35,667 nt of DNA from Candidatus Poribacteria bacterium (GCA_030748495.1 JASMLX010000064.1:1-35667), one strand, 5' to 3'. Shown: positions 17,996 to 27,038, numbered from the stretch's first letter. Notes: generated from the letters alone by a model not told the origin. Translations and numbers: made by a program.

Positions 17996-20146
17996 CTACG
18001 GTATCCAGCGGGGAAGTGATAAGAATAGGAGAACCAAAATAATGATACCACTCAAGACAACAGCAAGATAGTTTTGTACAGTACCTGTCTGAATCCGACG
18101 AATCTGGACACCAATTGCTCGAATGCCTTTGCCGACAACCGTAACTACAATTCCATCAATAACAATCATATCAAAGAGCCCAACGATACCGGCGATAATC
18201 TCTCGATTAATAAAAGCAACAACATTGACAATTCCATCAACGATTCTGAAATCTATCCAGCCGAAAATATTAGATAAACCCAGCGTAATGCGTTTGACAA
18301 TAACGCCGTTATAAAACTCATCGACATAGTATTTGTTCCAGAGGATTGTGTGGAAAGGCCCCAGAGCTTTTTCCACCGGATCTTCTGTCATTGGTTGGCG
18401 GGCATATAGTAGCCATGAAAGTAGGATACCAAGTGTTGCTACGATAATGGAACAGACCATAGCGATATTGTGTGCGGTGTGGTGAATATCGCCTTGATGA
18501 TCCCCCGCTATGTGGGTGTCGTGATCTGAAGCCCCCGCTTCAGCGTAGAGCGCCGACGCTTGTTGAGTTGAAGCGTGAATGTGTGGCTGATCTGGTTGCA
18601 TGATTAGATCTTCAAATGACCATTTGTTAACAATTGGGAAAGATAGGATTGCTAAAATGATGAGTGGAATCGCCATCGACATCGGAGATTCGTGAGCATG
18701 TTCGTACATCTCTTGATTTTTAGGTTCGCCGAAGAAGGTCAAAAAGATCAACCGGAACATGTAAAATGCAGTGATCATAGCAGCGATTAACGCTATTGCA
18801 AACAGCAGATAGTAGTGAATTGAACCTCCACTCATTGCCTTTCCCAATGCTGACCCAAGAACTGCGTCTTTGCTCCAAAAACCTGAAAAAATAAAAGGCA
18901 CACCGGAGATCGAAAGCGTCGCGATCAGCATTGTCCAAAAGGTGATTGGCAGTTTGCGCCGAAGTCCGCCCATGTTTCGCATGTCCTGTTCGGGTGGAAT
19001 CCCATCGCGTTCGATTGAATGCTCACTGTGATCGTCGTGGTGAACGTGCAGGGCATGGATTACGCTACCGGATCCAAGAAAAAGCAACGCTTTGAAAAAG
19101 GCGTGCGTAGTTAGGTGAAAAAGCCCGGCCACGTAGCTCCCCGAACCGATGGCAAGCATCATATAACCAAGTTGGCTGACGGTCGAATAGGCGAGAACAC
19201 GCTTGATATCCCAACGGACGATGGCGATTGTAGCTGCAAAGATCGCCGTAATCCCGCCGATATAAGCGATAAACAGAGACGATCCGGGCGTCAGAATTGG
19301 GAACATCCGAGCAGTGAGGTAAACACCGGCCGCGACCATGGTAGCAGCGTGGATCAAGGCACTGACAGGCGTTGGACCTTCCATTGCATCGGGAAGCCAA
19401 GTGTGAAGTGGAAACTGTGCTGATTTTCCGATTGCACCACAGAAGATTAGACAGCCAGCAACCGATAGCCATAAGATGTCTTCAGAGCCAAGATGTGAAA
19501 CGGCTTCAAAAATACCTTCTTCACCATAGAGTACCAAGGTCTTAAACTTGGCAAATAGCATCATCATGCCGACGAACATACCCACATCGCCAACACGGGT
19601 AGTTAGAAAAGCCTTTTTGCAGGCGTCAGCTGCGGACTCTTTCTCAAACCAAAATCCGATCAACAGATAGGAACAAACTCCGACCAGCTCCCAGCCGATA
19701 TAAATGCCCAACAGATTGTCAGAAACAATCAGAAATAGCATCGAGAACGAAAACAGAGATAGAAATGCGAAGAAACGAGGATAATAGGGATCACCGTGCA
19801 TGTAACCCATAGAAAAGATGTGTACCAGACTACTGACCAGGGTGACAACGATCAGCATGACTCCTGTCACACTATCGAAGAGGAAGCCCATCTTAAATTC
19901 GAGGTCACTGATAGCAATCCAATCAATTACCATCGAATCAACTATGCCACCCGGTTGCTTTAGAGCTGGATTGCCTAGAATCTGTCCGAATAGCAAAAGA
20001 GAACAGACCAGAGCAACTAATATTGCTGCCGTAGAGATCAGGTCTTGCCTAGGGAGACGCTTGCCCAATAAAGCAGAAAAGCCAAACAGAGTAGAGGCAA
20101 CCAGTGGGCAAAGAAGAATAGTGAAGATTAAGGAAGCAACCGACAT
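17996..20146 (-). CDS. nuoL: NADH-quinone oxidoreductase subunit L
   Basis: The largest antiporter-like subunit of the membrane arm, carrying the long lateral helix that spans the arm. At 716 residues it contains ELVGVCSYLLIGFWFEK, the core FPLHTWLPDAMEGPTPVSALIHAATMV (split here only for naming) and the C-terminal lateral-helix region. Two loops are rich in histidine: HALHVHHDDHSEHS after the core, and a soluble loop near residues 520-560 with HIHAS, DHDTHIAGDHQGDIHH. The first is common in NuoL; the second is a clade-specific-looking loop that could bind metal. The ATG has GGAG 10 nt upstream. NuoK ends 35 bp before it. Confidence 0.96.
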   Translation of the reverse strand: MSVASLIFTILLCPLVASTLFGFSALLGKRLPRQDLISTAAILVALVCSLLLFGQILGNPALKQPGGIVDSMVIDWIAISDLEFKMGFLFDSVTGVMLIVVTLVSSLVHIFSMGYMHGDPYYPRFFAFLSLFSFSMLFLIVSDNLLGIYIGWELVGVCSYLLIGFWFEKESAADACKKAFLTTRVGDVGMFVGMMMLFAKFKTLVLYGEEGIFEAVSHLGSEDILWLSVAGCLIFCGAIGKSAQFPLHTWLPDAMEGPTPVSALIHAATMVAAGVYLTARMFPILTPGSSLFIAYIGGITAIFAATIAIVRWDIKRVLAYSTVSQLGYMMLAIGSGSYVAGLFHLTTHAFFKALLFLGSGSVIHALHVHHDDHSEHSIERDGIPPEQDMRNMGGLRRKLPITFWTMLIATLSISGVPFIFSGFWSKDAVLGSALGKAMSGGSIHYYLLFAIALIAAMITAFYMFRLIFLTFFGEPKNQEMYEHAHESPMSMAIPLIILAILSFPIVNKWSFEDLIMQPDQPHIHASTQQASALYAEAGASDHDTHIAGDHQGDIHHTAHNIAMVCSIIVATLGILLSWLLYARQPMTEDPVEKALGPFHTILWNKYYVDEFYNGVIVKRITLGLSNIFGWIDFRIVDGIVNVVAFINREIIAGIVGLFDMIVIDGIVVTVVGKGIRAIGVQIRRIQTGTVQNYLAVVLSGIIILVLLFLSLPRWIP

Positions 20147-20181
20147 GTTAAGTGAACTCCATTAATGTAAGCGACACCAAT

Positions 20182-20484
20182 TTAACCCTTCAGCGTATCG
20201 GTTTGATCCGGGTTAATCGAACTGAACTCATTGTAGATCGACAGGATAATGGAGAGGAAAACAGCCGCTTCAGCCGCAGCCAGAACAATACCAAAGAGTG
20301 CGATCATCTGCCCGGTAATATCCCGGGTGATAAAACTGGAGAAAGCCACGAAGTTGAGGTTGCACGAGTTTAAAATTAGCTCAACCCCCATCAGAATGCT
20401 AATGGCATTACGGCGTGTTAAGACCGCAAAAACTCCTAGCGAAAACAGTATAATAGAAATATAGAGATAGTGCTCAAGCCGCAT
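20182..20484 (-). CDS. nuoK: NADH-quinone oxidoreductase subunit K
   Basis: A 100-residue membrane subunit with three transmembrane helices. The conserved glutamates of the proton path are present in GVELILNSCNLNFV and AAAEAAVFLSI. Its ATG lies inside the end of nuoJ (11-bp overlap), so translation is coupled. Usual length for the family. Confidence 0.96.
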   Translation of the reverse strand: MRLEHYLYISIILFSLGVFAVLTRRNAISILMGVELILNSCNLNFVAFSSFITRDITGQMIALFGIVLAAAEAAVFLSIILSIYNEFSSINPDQTDTLKG

Positions 20485-20989
20485 CTTCTTTCTTTACCTC
20501 TTTTCGTGTAATTAAAACAGCCCCAATCAGAGCAATAAGCAAGACGATCGAAACGACCTCAAAAGGTAACAGAAACTCCCCCATAATTGCCTCACCGATT
20601 GAACTGGTCGTTCCTTCACTGTCAAACTGGGTTTCGGCAGTCTGCCAGTTTGTCCTACGCACTATCAGAAATAATATTGCCAATAAAGCGATCGAAATAA
20701 TGCCGCTAGAAATCATCTGTCCTCGTTCCAACTTCAAGTTTAAATCTAACTTCCCGCTGGTCATCATGACGCCAAATAGAACCAGAACCAAAATTCCTCC
20801 GACGTAAACGACAACCTGAGTTGCAGCTAAAAAATCGGCCTTCAGAAACACGTAGAGAGCAGCGACACAAAAAAGGGTAATCATTAACCAAAAGGCAGCA
20901 TGAACTAGATTCCGTACTGTCACGACAAAAACAGCAGAACCAATGGTCATAGCAAAGAAGAACCAAAAAAGCGTTTGTGTCCAATCCAT
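20474..20989 (-). CDS. nuoJ: NADH-quinone oxidoreductase subunit J
   Basis: A 171-residue membrane subunit of complex I with five predicted helices. Family features include the N-terminal WFFFAMTIGSAVFVVTVRN, the central VVVYVGGILVLVLFGVMMT (the pi-bulge helix region) and a final helix FEVVSIVLLIALIGAVLI followed by a lysine-rich tail. The stop overlaps the nuoK start. A 47-bp gap separates it from nuoI. I see no clear Shine-Dalgarno, so it may depend on upstream translation. Confidence 0.95.
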   Translation of the reverse strand: MDWTQTLFWFFFAMTIGSAVFVVTVRNLVHAAFWLMITLFCVAALYVFLKADFLAATQVVVYVGGILVLVLFGVMMTSGKLDLNLKLERGQMISSGIISIALLAILFLIVRRTNWQTAETQFDSEGTTSSIGEAIMGEFLLPFEVVSIVLLIALIGAVLITRKEVKKEDAA

Positions 20990-21036
20990 TTTGAGGAGAT
21001 GCTCTGCGGCTTTACCGTCTGTTAATAGATCTAATA

Positions 21037-21705
21037 TTATTTATAGAGGGTAGGATCGGCAAACTTGTAAATTAAGTTTTCTCGATCAAACTCAGAGTAC
21101 TCAATTCCCTCTAAACTGTCCTTCATCGTCAAGCACTCGGTTGGGCAAACTTCTGTACAGAGGCCACAAAACAAGCAAAGCGTCATGTCGATGTCGAATT
21201 GATCCATGAACAGAACCACTTTTTTTCGGTCGATGATTCGGTCAACTTTGTCACCACTGATCTTGACAGTTGCGCCTGCCGGAATGTCTGGATGGGTTGT
21301 TCCTTCCGGATTGGCATGCTGAATTGTAAACTGCATGTCTGGTTCAATCTTCTTCGGTGGTTTCCCATCGATGATGCCGACAATCCGGGTCTGATCTTTG
21401 AGATGCACTACATTCATACTTTCCCACATCTTTCCACCTTTTTCAGGCTTGCGAGCATCAATATGAATACAATCGACAGGGCAGATCTGCGCGCATTTTT
21501 TACAAACAATGCAATCTTCCACCCGGTTATGGAGTTGACCTCGAAAACCCACCGGGATTTCACGGATGTTATCGTTGATTTCAAAGTCGTTTTCGTAGGG
21601 GTATTGGTGTGTCACGCTGGGTTTGAACAACTGGCGCAACGTGATCACCATTCCGAGCAATACAGAATAGACGCCGTTATAAATATTCGACATGTATTTA
21701 GTCAC
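21037..21705 (-). CDS. nuoI: NADH-quinone oxidoreductase subunit I with insertion between the two 4Fe-4S motifs
   Basis: Peripheral complex I subunit holding clusters N6a and N6b. Both ferredoxin motifs are intact: C65, C68, C71, C75-P and C177, C180, C183, C187-P. The distance between them is about 101 residues, against about 28 in Escherichia coli NuoI, so there is an insertion of roughly 70 residues (about 95-165). It includes the beta-rich TTHPDIPAGATVKISGDKVD. The start is GTG with AAGG 7 nt upstream; an ATG four codons later is the alternative. It follows the COX4-cupredoxin gene after 128 bp of non-coding sequence. All ligands present, so the protein should be functional. Confidence 0.93.
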   Translation of the reverse strand: MTKYMSNIYNGVYSVLLGMVITLRQLFKPSVTHQYPYENDFEINDNIREIPVGFRGQLHNRVEDCIVCKKCAQICPVDCIHIDARKPEKGGKMWESMNVVHLKDQTRIVGIIDGKPPKKIEPDMQFTIQHANPEGTTHPDIPAGATVKISGDKVDRIIDRKKVVLFMDQFDIDMTLCLFCGLCTEVCPTECLTMKDSLEGIEYSEFDRENLIYKFADPTLYK

Positions 21706-21833
21706 GATAATACCTTTTACTGAAGCATGCCTTCAACTTGGTTTCGAGAAGCAGCCTTGATCTGGGAACTGAGGGAATATCAATACCTAGGCGAACCATA
21801 TCGCTTACAACCGACATTTACTCGGTCGGGAAA

Positions 21834-23006
21834 CTACTCCTTGGAAAACTGGTATGCTAACTCCACAGCTTTGCCCGCTGCAACGGATACAATCTGATGA
21901 CGGGCGCCCAATTTTTCATGCCAAAACTCAAGTTCAAATTTTCCTGCGGGTAGTCCCGCGATCTCAAAATTACCATCCTCCTTAGTTACACTAAAGAATG
22001 GATGGTCTAGAACATGAACCCAAGACTTCATCCAAGGATGGATATCACATTTCACGAAAAAGAGTTCCGCCTGGTCATAGCTATATTCAAGAAATTTGCC
22101 TGTATTAACTGCTTTGTTAAAGGCTTTATTTGCTTCCGATAGCGTATGAACATTATGTGGTACATCATCCGAGTTCTTAAATCGAATTGATTGGCCGGTT
22201 TGAATTGCCAAGAGATGAGGCTTGTAGACACAACCATATTGGTCGATTTCTGCCACCTCTAGGGGGGGGTTATAGCTAGCATTGTCTGGTAGTCCTCTCT
22301 TGACACGAACCAGAACGTTTCCCATCGTCTTATTCTCACCCAAAACCAAGGTTTCCGACTTGGGACTCCCTCCATGGATTTCTAGACACTCTTGTGCAGA
22401 GGCCATATCAACATCTCTAACTTTCGGAACTTGCCCCGCCCAAACAACATGCCCTCGAATCACACTATCGCCGCGAGTTTGGGTAGCAGTTGGCTGAAAT
22501 GAGTCATCCGTGTGTGCAGCATCTACGTCAGAGATCGATGAATCGCCAGCATGTGTAGCACTACCATGCCCTGATTCTCTGAGTTGGGTGCTAATTTCAG
22601 CATTTGCCATCTGTACAGCGACCGATTCTTCACCCAATGTGTCGGCTTCACTTGTCAACGTTAGGAATAGCATGACACTGAAAAAGACAACCGTTAATCC
22701 CAGAAAACCGTATATGATTTTCTTTTCATCGTTAAGGTGCATAAAAATAAGGGCTACTAAAGAGGCCTTAACTGAAGCAATTAGCAAACCAAGGAAAATG
22801 CCAACTCGAAAAGGTACTTCTAAATAGGAAGCAGCAACCGTCACAATAGTCAAGACCCCTAAAGCAACAAAAACCGATATATAGGTTTTTACATGGATGT
22901 GGGCATGGCTTTTTTCGTCAAGAAAGGCATAAATCTCTTCATCCGACATTTCAGGATGTCGTGCCTTGAGATACTCAAAGTCTTCTACTCTACTTTTGCT
23001 GGCCAT
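21834..23006 (-). CDS. Fusion of cytochrome c oxidase subunit IV-like membrane domain and cupredoxin-like copper domain
   Basis: About 390 residues from the ATG at 23006; the frame runs open to 23054, and the extra 16 residues would overlap nuoH more deeply. Numbering here is from 23054. Residues 56-134 hold three helices with the bacterial COX4 pattern (HVKTYISVFVALGVLTI, KASLVALIFMHLND). A low-complexity linker (135-195) leads to a beta-rich domain (196-406) with likely type-1 copper ligands H300, C336, H339 and M342 (VPHNVHT and VKCDIHPWM), ending in a carboxypeptidase-regulatory-like segment (GLPAGKFELEFWHEKLG). By helix count the copper domain faces the periplasm. It sits inside the nuo operon, overlapping the end of nuoH by 17 bp. 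No oxidase catalytic subunit is nearby. Domain calls are good; the role is inference. Confidence 0.85.
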   Translation of the reverse strand: MASKSRVEDFEYLKARHPEMSDEEIYAFLDEKSHAHIHVKTYISVFVALGVLTIVTVAASYLEVPFRVGIFLGLLIASVKASLVALIFMHLNDEKKIIYGFLGLTVVFFSVMLFLTLTSEADTLGEESVAVQMANAEISTQLRESGHGSATHAGDSSISDVDAAHTDDSFQPTATQTRGDSVIRGHVVWAGQVPKVRDVDMASAQECLEIHGGSPKSETLVLGENKTMGNVLVRVKRGLPDNASYNPPLEVAEIDQYGCVYKPHLLAIQTGQSIRFKNSDDVPHNVHTLSEANKAFNKAVNTGKFLEYSYDQAELFFVKCDIHPWMKSWVHVLDHPFFSVTKEDGNFEIAGLPAGKFELEFWHEKLGARHQIVSVAAGKAVELAYQFSKE

Positions 23007-24366
23007 GTCTCTCATTCCAGGTGGTTTTAAGTTTTTGCAAATTAGCGGCACCAATGTTTCCGGCTAGTGCTGTTTGATCCGCAGGCTTCAACTTGCCAAA
23101 GCTGTTAAACACGATGCCGAGTATTGATACAACAAACAAGCTAATAATCAGGAAACTCAATCCAATACTAAGGGCGGAATCTTCTCTAAAGAAAAGGCCC
23201 CAAATTCCAGTTCCCAGAATGTTGAAAAATGAGATTGGGATTAAGTATTTCCAGCAGAGGTTCATTAACTGATCGACCCGCAGTCGTGGCAGCGTCCATC
23301 GAATCCACATCATCACAAAGACAAGCAGAAAAGTCTTTCCAAAAATGATGAGCAGACCTGGAATGAACTGATCTTCATCGATGATGCCTTGCCATCCACC
23401 GAGGAATAGTGTCGCTGCAATAGCGCAAACGGCAAATACATTGGCGTACTCAGCAATGAAGAAGACGGCAAACCGCATTCCACTATATTCGGTATGAAAA
23501 CCAGCCACCAACTCAGATTCCGCTTCCGGGAGATCAAACGGTGTTCTGTTTACTTCAGCGATAGATGAGAGGAAGTAGACGAAAAAAGCCAAGAAAGTAA
23601 AAGGCGAACGGAAGATCATCCAATCCAAAATTGTACCCTTTACCTCTACTCCCAACAGAGTAATTATAGGCTCGCCTTCAGCGAAGGCACCATTTTGCGC
23701 TGCTACGATACCTTCCATACTCATGGTCTGTGCCATCATAATCACTGTTAAGATAGATAGGCCAATCGGGATCTCGTAGCTTACCATCTGTGCTGCCGAC
23801 CGCATAGCACCAAACAGTGACCATTTACTGTTCGATGACCAACCGGCGATGATAACACCGATGGCAACGACAGAGGAGATAGAGATAATGTAAAAAATCC
23901 CGATATTTAGGTCGCTAACGAGAATACGCTGGCTGAAAGGTATAGCGGCAAAAACAGCAAATGAACAGGTGAAAATGAGATAAGGTGCAAAGCGGAACAA
24001 AAATTTGTCAGCTTGTGGTGGTATTAAATCTTCTTTGAAAATCAACTTAACACCGTCAGCCAACGTCTGTAGAAGCCCCCAAGGTCCTACACGCATTGGC
24101 CCTACCCGGTCCTGAATCCAGGCTGAAACTTTCCTTTCCATCAAAACCAAGACCAACGGCACAAGGGGGACCACAGCCACAAAAACCGCTGCGACAACAG
24201 ACATAACAAGCACTAACCCAATCCAGCCTGGTAGGAACCCCAGAAACTGGCTGGCAAATGCTTGGGCCCAATTACCGCCAGGTGCTGAACCTTCGCTTGG
24301 TGTAACCGTTTCAACAGAGAGTAAGCTGGTCAAATGAAGAAACTGCGAACTCAATTGCTGAACCAT
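22990..24366 (-). CDS. nuoH: NADH-quinone oxidoreductase subunit H
   Basis: Membrane subunit that forms the quinone-entry channel with NuoB and NuoD. At 458 residues it is longer than typical (about 325-420), with an N-terminal extension of about 45 residues before the first helix and a soluble C-terminal tail (about 425-458). Family motifs are clear: MERKVSAWIQDRVGPMRVGP, the loop EVNRTPFDLPEAESELVAGF and the late WIRWTLPRLRVDQL. It begins 3 bp after the nuoD stop, so translation is coupled. In the usual gene order nuoE, nuoF and nuoG would lie between nuoD and this gene; they are absent. Confidence 0.96.
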   Translation of the reverse strand: MVQQLSSQFLHLTSLLSVETVTPSEGSAPGGNWAQAFASQFLGFLPGWIGLVLVMSVVAAVFVAVVPLVPLVLVLMERKVSAWIQDRVGPMRVGPWGLLQTLADGVKLIFKEDLIPPQADKFLFRFAPYLIFTCSFAVFAAIPFSQRILVSDLNIGIFYIISISSVVAIGVIIAGWSSNSKWSLFGAMRSAAQMVSYEIPIGLSILTVIMMAQTMSMEGIVAAQNGAFAEGEPIITLLGVEVKGTILDWMIFRSPFTFLAFFVYFLSSIAEVNRTPFDLPEAESELVAGFHTEYSGMRFAVFFIAEYANVFAVCAIAATLFLGGWQGIIDEDQFIPGLLIIFGKTFLLVFVMMWIRWTLPRLRVDQLMNLCWKYLIPISFFNILGTGIWGLFFREDSALSIGLSFLIISLFVVSILGIVFNSFGKLKPADQTALAGNIGAANLQKLKTTWNERHGQQK

Positions 24367-24369
24367 AAA

Positions 24370-25554
24370 CTATCGATCCACTTCACCCATAACGATATCA
24401 ATACTACCAATAATTGCGATAATGTCAGCGATCATCAACCCACGGCTCAACTCTTGTAACGCACTCAAGGCGCAGAAGCAGGGCGATTTGGCTTTGAGAC
24501 GGACCGGCTTTACGCTCCCATCGCTAACGATATAAAACCCTAGTTCTCCCCGTGGGGCTTCACTCCTAGAAAAAACCTCACCGGCTGGAGGCCGAATAGC
24601 TTTCATGGCAGCTACAATTGGCCCGTCCGGTAGACCTCCGTCTAAAACCTGTCGGATGATTTTAACCGACTCTTTCATTTCGTCCATTCTAACTTTGTAA
24701 CGATTCCAGCAATCTCCCAACACGGCACCTGCTTCTGGGATTTCCTCCCCGACCGGAATGTCAAAGTCGAAGCGGTCGTAGATAGAATAAGGCTCATCTT
24801 TCCGCAGGTCCCATTTTCTGCCCGCTCCTCTCAAGTTTGGTCCGGTGGCCCCATAACTAATAGCCATAGCTTCATCCATGATAGCCACACCAACCGTCCG
24901 TTCAAGAAAGATTTTGTTGTTGGTCAAAAGAGCATTGTATTCGTCAATTTTAGGCTCGAAATAGTCGATAAATTCCCTAACATCATCCAGAAATCCAGGG
25001 GGTAGATCTCTGGAAACCCCACCGACACGAATATAGTTGTAGGTTAGCCGAGCACCGCACAGTTTCTCAAATAGCAAAAGTATTTTTTCGCGATCTCGAA
25101 AGGCATATAGGAAAGGGGTAAATGCGCCAATGTCCATTCCGTAAGTTCCAAAAGCGAGTAAATGGCTAGCAATACGGTTCAGTTCACCTGCTAGGACACG
25201 AAGATACTCTGCTCGTTCAGGAACGCCAGCAAACTTTGGGTCGGCGGACATCAATTCTTCAACAGCCAAACAAAAGCCCCAATTCTGGTTCATGGCAGCA
25301 ATGTAGTCCATCCGGTCGGTAAAAGGTACAATCTGCTGGTAAGACAAGTTTTCGGCATGTTTTTCAAAACAGCGATGTAGATAGCCAATATGCGGAATGG
25401 CTTCCCGTACGATTTCACCATCAAGCCTGAGCTCCAACCTCAATACACCGTGTGTACTTGGATGCTGCGGCCCCATACTAACGACCATCTCATCAGAGAA
25501 CGGCTTTAACTCCAGAAATTTTCTTTCTTCCGAGGCTGTACTTTGGGCTAACAT
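24370..25554 (-). CDS. nuoD: NADH-quinone oxidoreductase subunit D
   Basis: The 49-kDa subunit, derived from the large subunit of NiFe hydrogenases and lining the quinone site. At 394 residues it carries MGPQHPSTHGVLRL near the N-terminus, RIASHLLAFGTYGMDIGAF, YNYIRVGGVSRDLP and the C-terminal IADIIAIIGSIDIVMGEVDR. It is a separate gene from nuoC, 12 bp downstream of it. Family length and motifs are normal. Confidence 0.97.
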   Translation of the reverse strand: MLAQSTASEERKFLELKPFSDEMVVSMGPQHPSTHGVLRLELRLDGEIVREAIPHIGYLHRCFEKHAENLSYQQIVPFTDRMDYIAAMNQNWGFCLAVEELMSADPKFAGVPERAEYLRVLAGELNRIASHLLAFGTYGMDIGAFTPFLYAFRDREKILLLFEKLCGARLTYNYIRVGGVSRDLPPGFLDDVREFIDYFEPKIDEYNALLTNNKIFLERTVGVAIMDEAMAISYGATGPNLRGAGRKWDLRKDEPYSIYDRFDFDIPVGEEIPEAGAVLGDCWNRYKVRMDEMKESVKIIRQVLDGGLPDGPIVAAMKAIRPPAGEVFSRSEAPRGELGFYIVSDGSVKPVRLKAKSPCFCALSALQELSRGLMIADIIAIIGSIDIVMGEVDR

Positions 25555-25566
25555 AATGCAATTACC

Positions 25567-26052
25567 CTAATATGGAACTTTCATCCCACGATAGATTTCG
25601 GGCTCTTTGTAATCCTTCCGCATTGGATGGCCTTCCCAATCATCTGGCAACAAAATACGTCTCAAATCACTGTGACCGTCAAACACAACACCGTATAGGT
25701 CGTATACTTCACGTTCATGCCAATTAGCAATCTTCCAGACATGTTCAACCGTGGGCACATGCGGTTCCACCTTTGGTACAATAACTTTCAAAGTCAGATC
25801 GTGTTGGTGAGTCATCGAGAAGAGATGATAAACAATTTCCATTGTTTCATCGCTAGCAGATAGGTCAACACCGCTCAAACACTGCAGAGAATCAAATGCC
25901 AAATCAGATTCACGACAAAGGTGTTCTGAAATAAGCGCAATTAAGGAGGAGGGAACAACGATGAAAGGTTCTAAAACTGCCTCTGTTTCAATGGAGATGT
26001 CATTATCTTCAAACTTGCTTTGGAGACGGGAAAATATTTCTTGCGTCGTCAC
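25567..26052 (-). CDS. nuoC: NADH-quinone oxidoreductase subunit C
   Basis: The 30-kDa peripheral-arm subunit, 161 residues. The signature EREVYDLYGVVFDGHSDLRR (about 113-132) and the C-terminal GHPMRKDYKEPE are present. The start is GTG with no clear ribosome-binding site, 9 bp after the nuoB stop, which suggests translational coupling. It lies upstream of nuoD and is not fused to it. Confidence 0.95.
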   Translation of the reverse strand: MTTQEIFSRLQSKFEDNDISIETEAVLEPFIVVPSSLIALISEHLCRESDLAFDSLQCLSGVDLSASDETMEIVYHLFSMTHQHDLTLKVIVPKVEPHVPTVEHVWKIANWHEREVYDLYGVVFDGHSDLRRILLPDDWEGHPMRKDYKEPEIYRGMKVPY

Positions 26053-26061
26053 GTTGGGTTG

Positions 26062-26607
26062 TTAAGCGGTTTTATTTCCGAGTAACTTGCGCAAAAAGGG
26101 AACTACGGGTGGGCCGTTAAAGGTCTCTTGCGTGATTTTTTCCTGAAGTTTCATCAAGCCTTCCAGTACAGCTTCTGGACGTGGTGGACAACCTGGCACA
26201 TACACATCAACCGGGATGACACGATCAACGCCTTTCAGTACGTGATAACCGTGTTGCCAGTAGGGGCCACCACTAGTAGCACAACTCCCCATTGAGATTA
26301 CATACTTAGGCTCCGGCATTTGCTCGTACAGACGGGTAATTCGGGTCGCCATTTTTAGCGTCACCGTGCCAGAAACAATGATAAGATCCGATTGGCGGGG
26401 CGTTGCACGCGGCACACCGGCTCCAAATCGATCCAGATCATAGTTTGAAGCTGCTGTTGCCATAAATTCGATAGCACAACACGCTAGACCAAACGTCATG
26501 GGCCATAAAGCTGATGATCGCGCCCAGTTGGCAACGGCATCAATCGATGTCACAATGATATTTTTATTGAAGTCCTCGTCTTTCAAATTAGCAACAGCCT
26601 CTTTCAT
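26062..26607 (-). CDS. nuoB: NADH-quinone oxidoreductase subunit B
   Basis: Holds the terminal cluster N2, which passes electrons to quinone. Cluster ligands are visible: the tandem C43-C44 in FGLACCAIEFMA, C109 in MGSCATSGG and C140 in VPGCPPRPE. At 181 residues the length is normal. Its ATG overlaps the nuoA stop as ATGA (4 bp). Confidence 0.97.
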   Translation of the reverse strand: MKEAVANLKDEDFNKNIIVTSIDAVANWARSSALWPMTFGLACCAIEFMATAASNYDLDRFGAGVPRATPRQSDLIIVSGTVTLKMATRITRLYEQMPEPKYVISMGSCATSGGPYWQHGYHVLKGVDRVIPVDVYVPGCPPRPEAVLEGLMKLQEKITQETFNGPPVVPFLRKLLGNKTA

Positions 26608-27038
26608 GATTCCTGACGAACTCCTGGATGCTGGCCGATTGGCCCTCTACTCTCAGTATCTTCTCGAACTGATTGAATCGAACGAATCCATTCCAAATCA
26701 CCTTTGGCCCAGACATACGCTAAACCGACCAGAAGAATAGCAATAAAGATCAGCATTTCCACAAAAGCCAACATACCAATTTTTCGGTAGACCACTCCCC
26801 ACGGGAATAAGAATACCACCTCCACATCAAAAATTAAGAAAATTAGCGCAATGATGTAGAAACGCGTATTAAATTTGATCCGAGTGTCACCGATGGGCTC
26901 TTCACCACACTCGTAGGCCATCGATTTCTCTTTGCTAAATAGACGGGTTTGGGCAATGCTGGATATAGCAATATTGAGGAGGATAAAAACAAGTCCAGCG
27001 ACGAGAAAAACGAAGATGTTGGCGAAGTCAAACAGCAT
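26604..27038 (-). CDS. nuoA: NADH-quinone oxidoreductase subunit A
   Basis: A three-helix membrane subunit of complex I and the first gene of the operon. Motifs are KSMAYECGEEPIGDTRIKFNTRFY (loop of the quinone site; shown for naming only in part: YECGEEP) and FLIFDVEVVFLFPWG. The frame is open to a TTG at 27095, but the predicted promoter's -10 box covers that TTG. I therefore choose the ATG at 27038, which has AAGG 11 nt upstream and gives 144 residues, a usual NuoA length. The stop overlaps nuoB by 4 bp. Confidence 0.93.
   Translation of the reverse strand: MLFDFANIFVFLVAGLVFILLNIAISSIAQTRLFSKEKSMAYECGEEPIGDTRIKFNTRFYIIALIFLIFDVEVVFLFPWGVVYRKIGMLAFVEMLIFIAILLVGLAYVWAKGDLEWIRSIQSVREDTESRGPIGQHPGVRQES

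Noticed and set aside
21199..21723. A 174-codon plus-strand open frame
   Set aside because: It is antisense to nuoI, which has both 4Fe-4S motifs; codon pattern explains the open frame.
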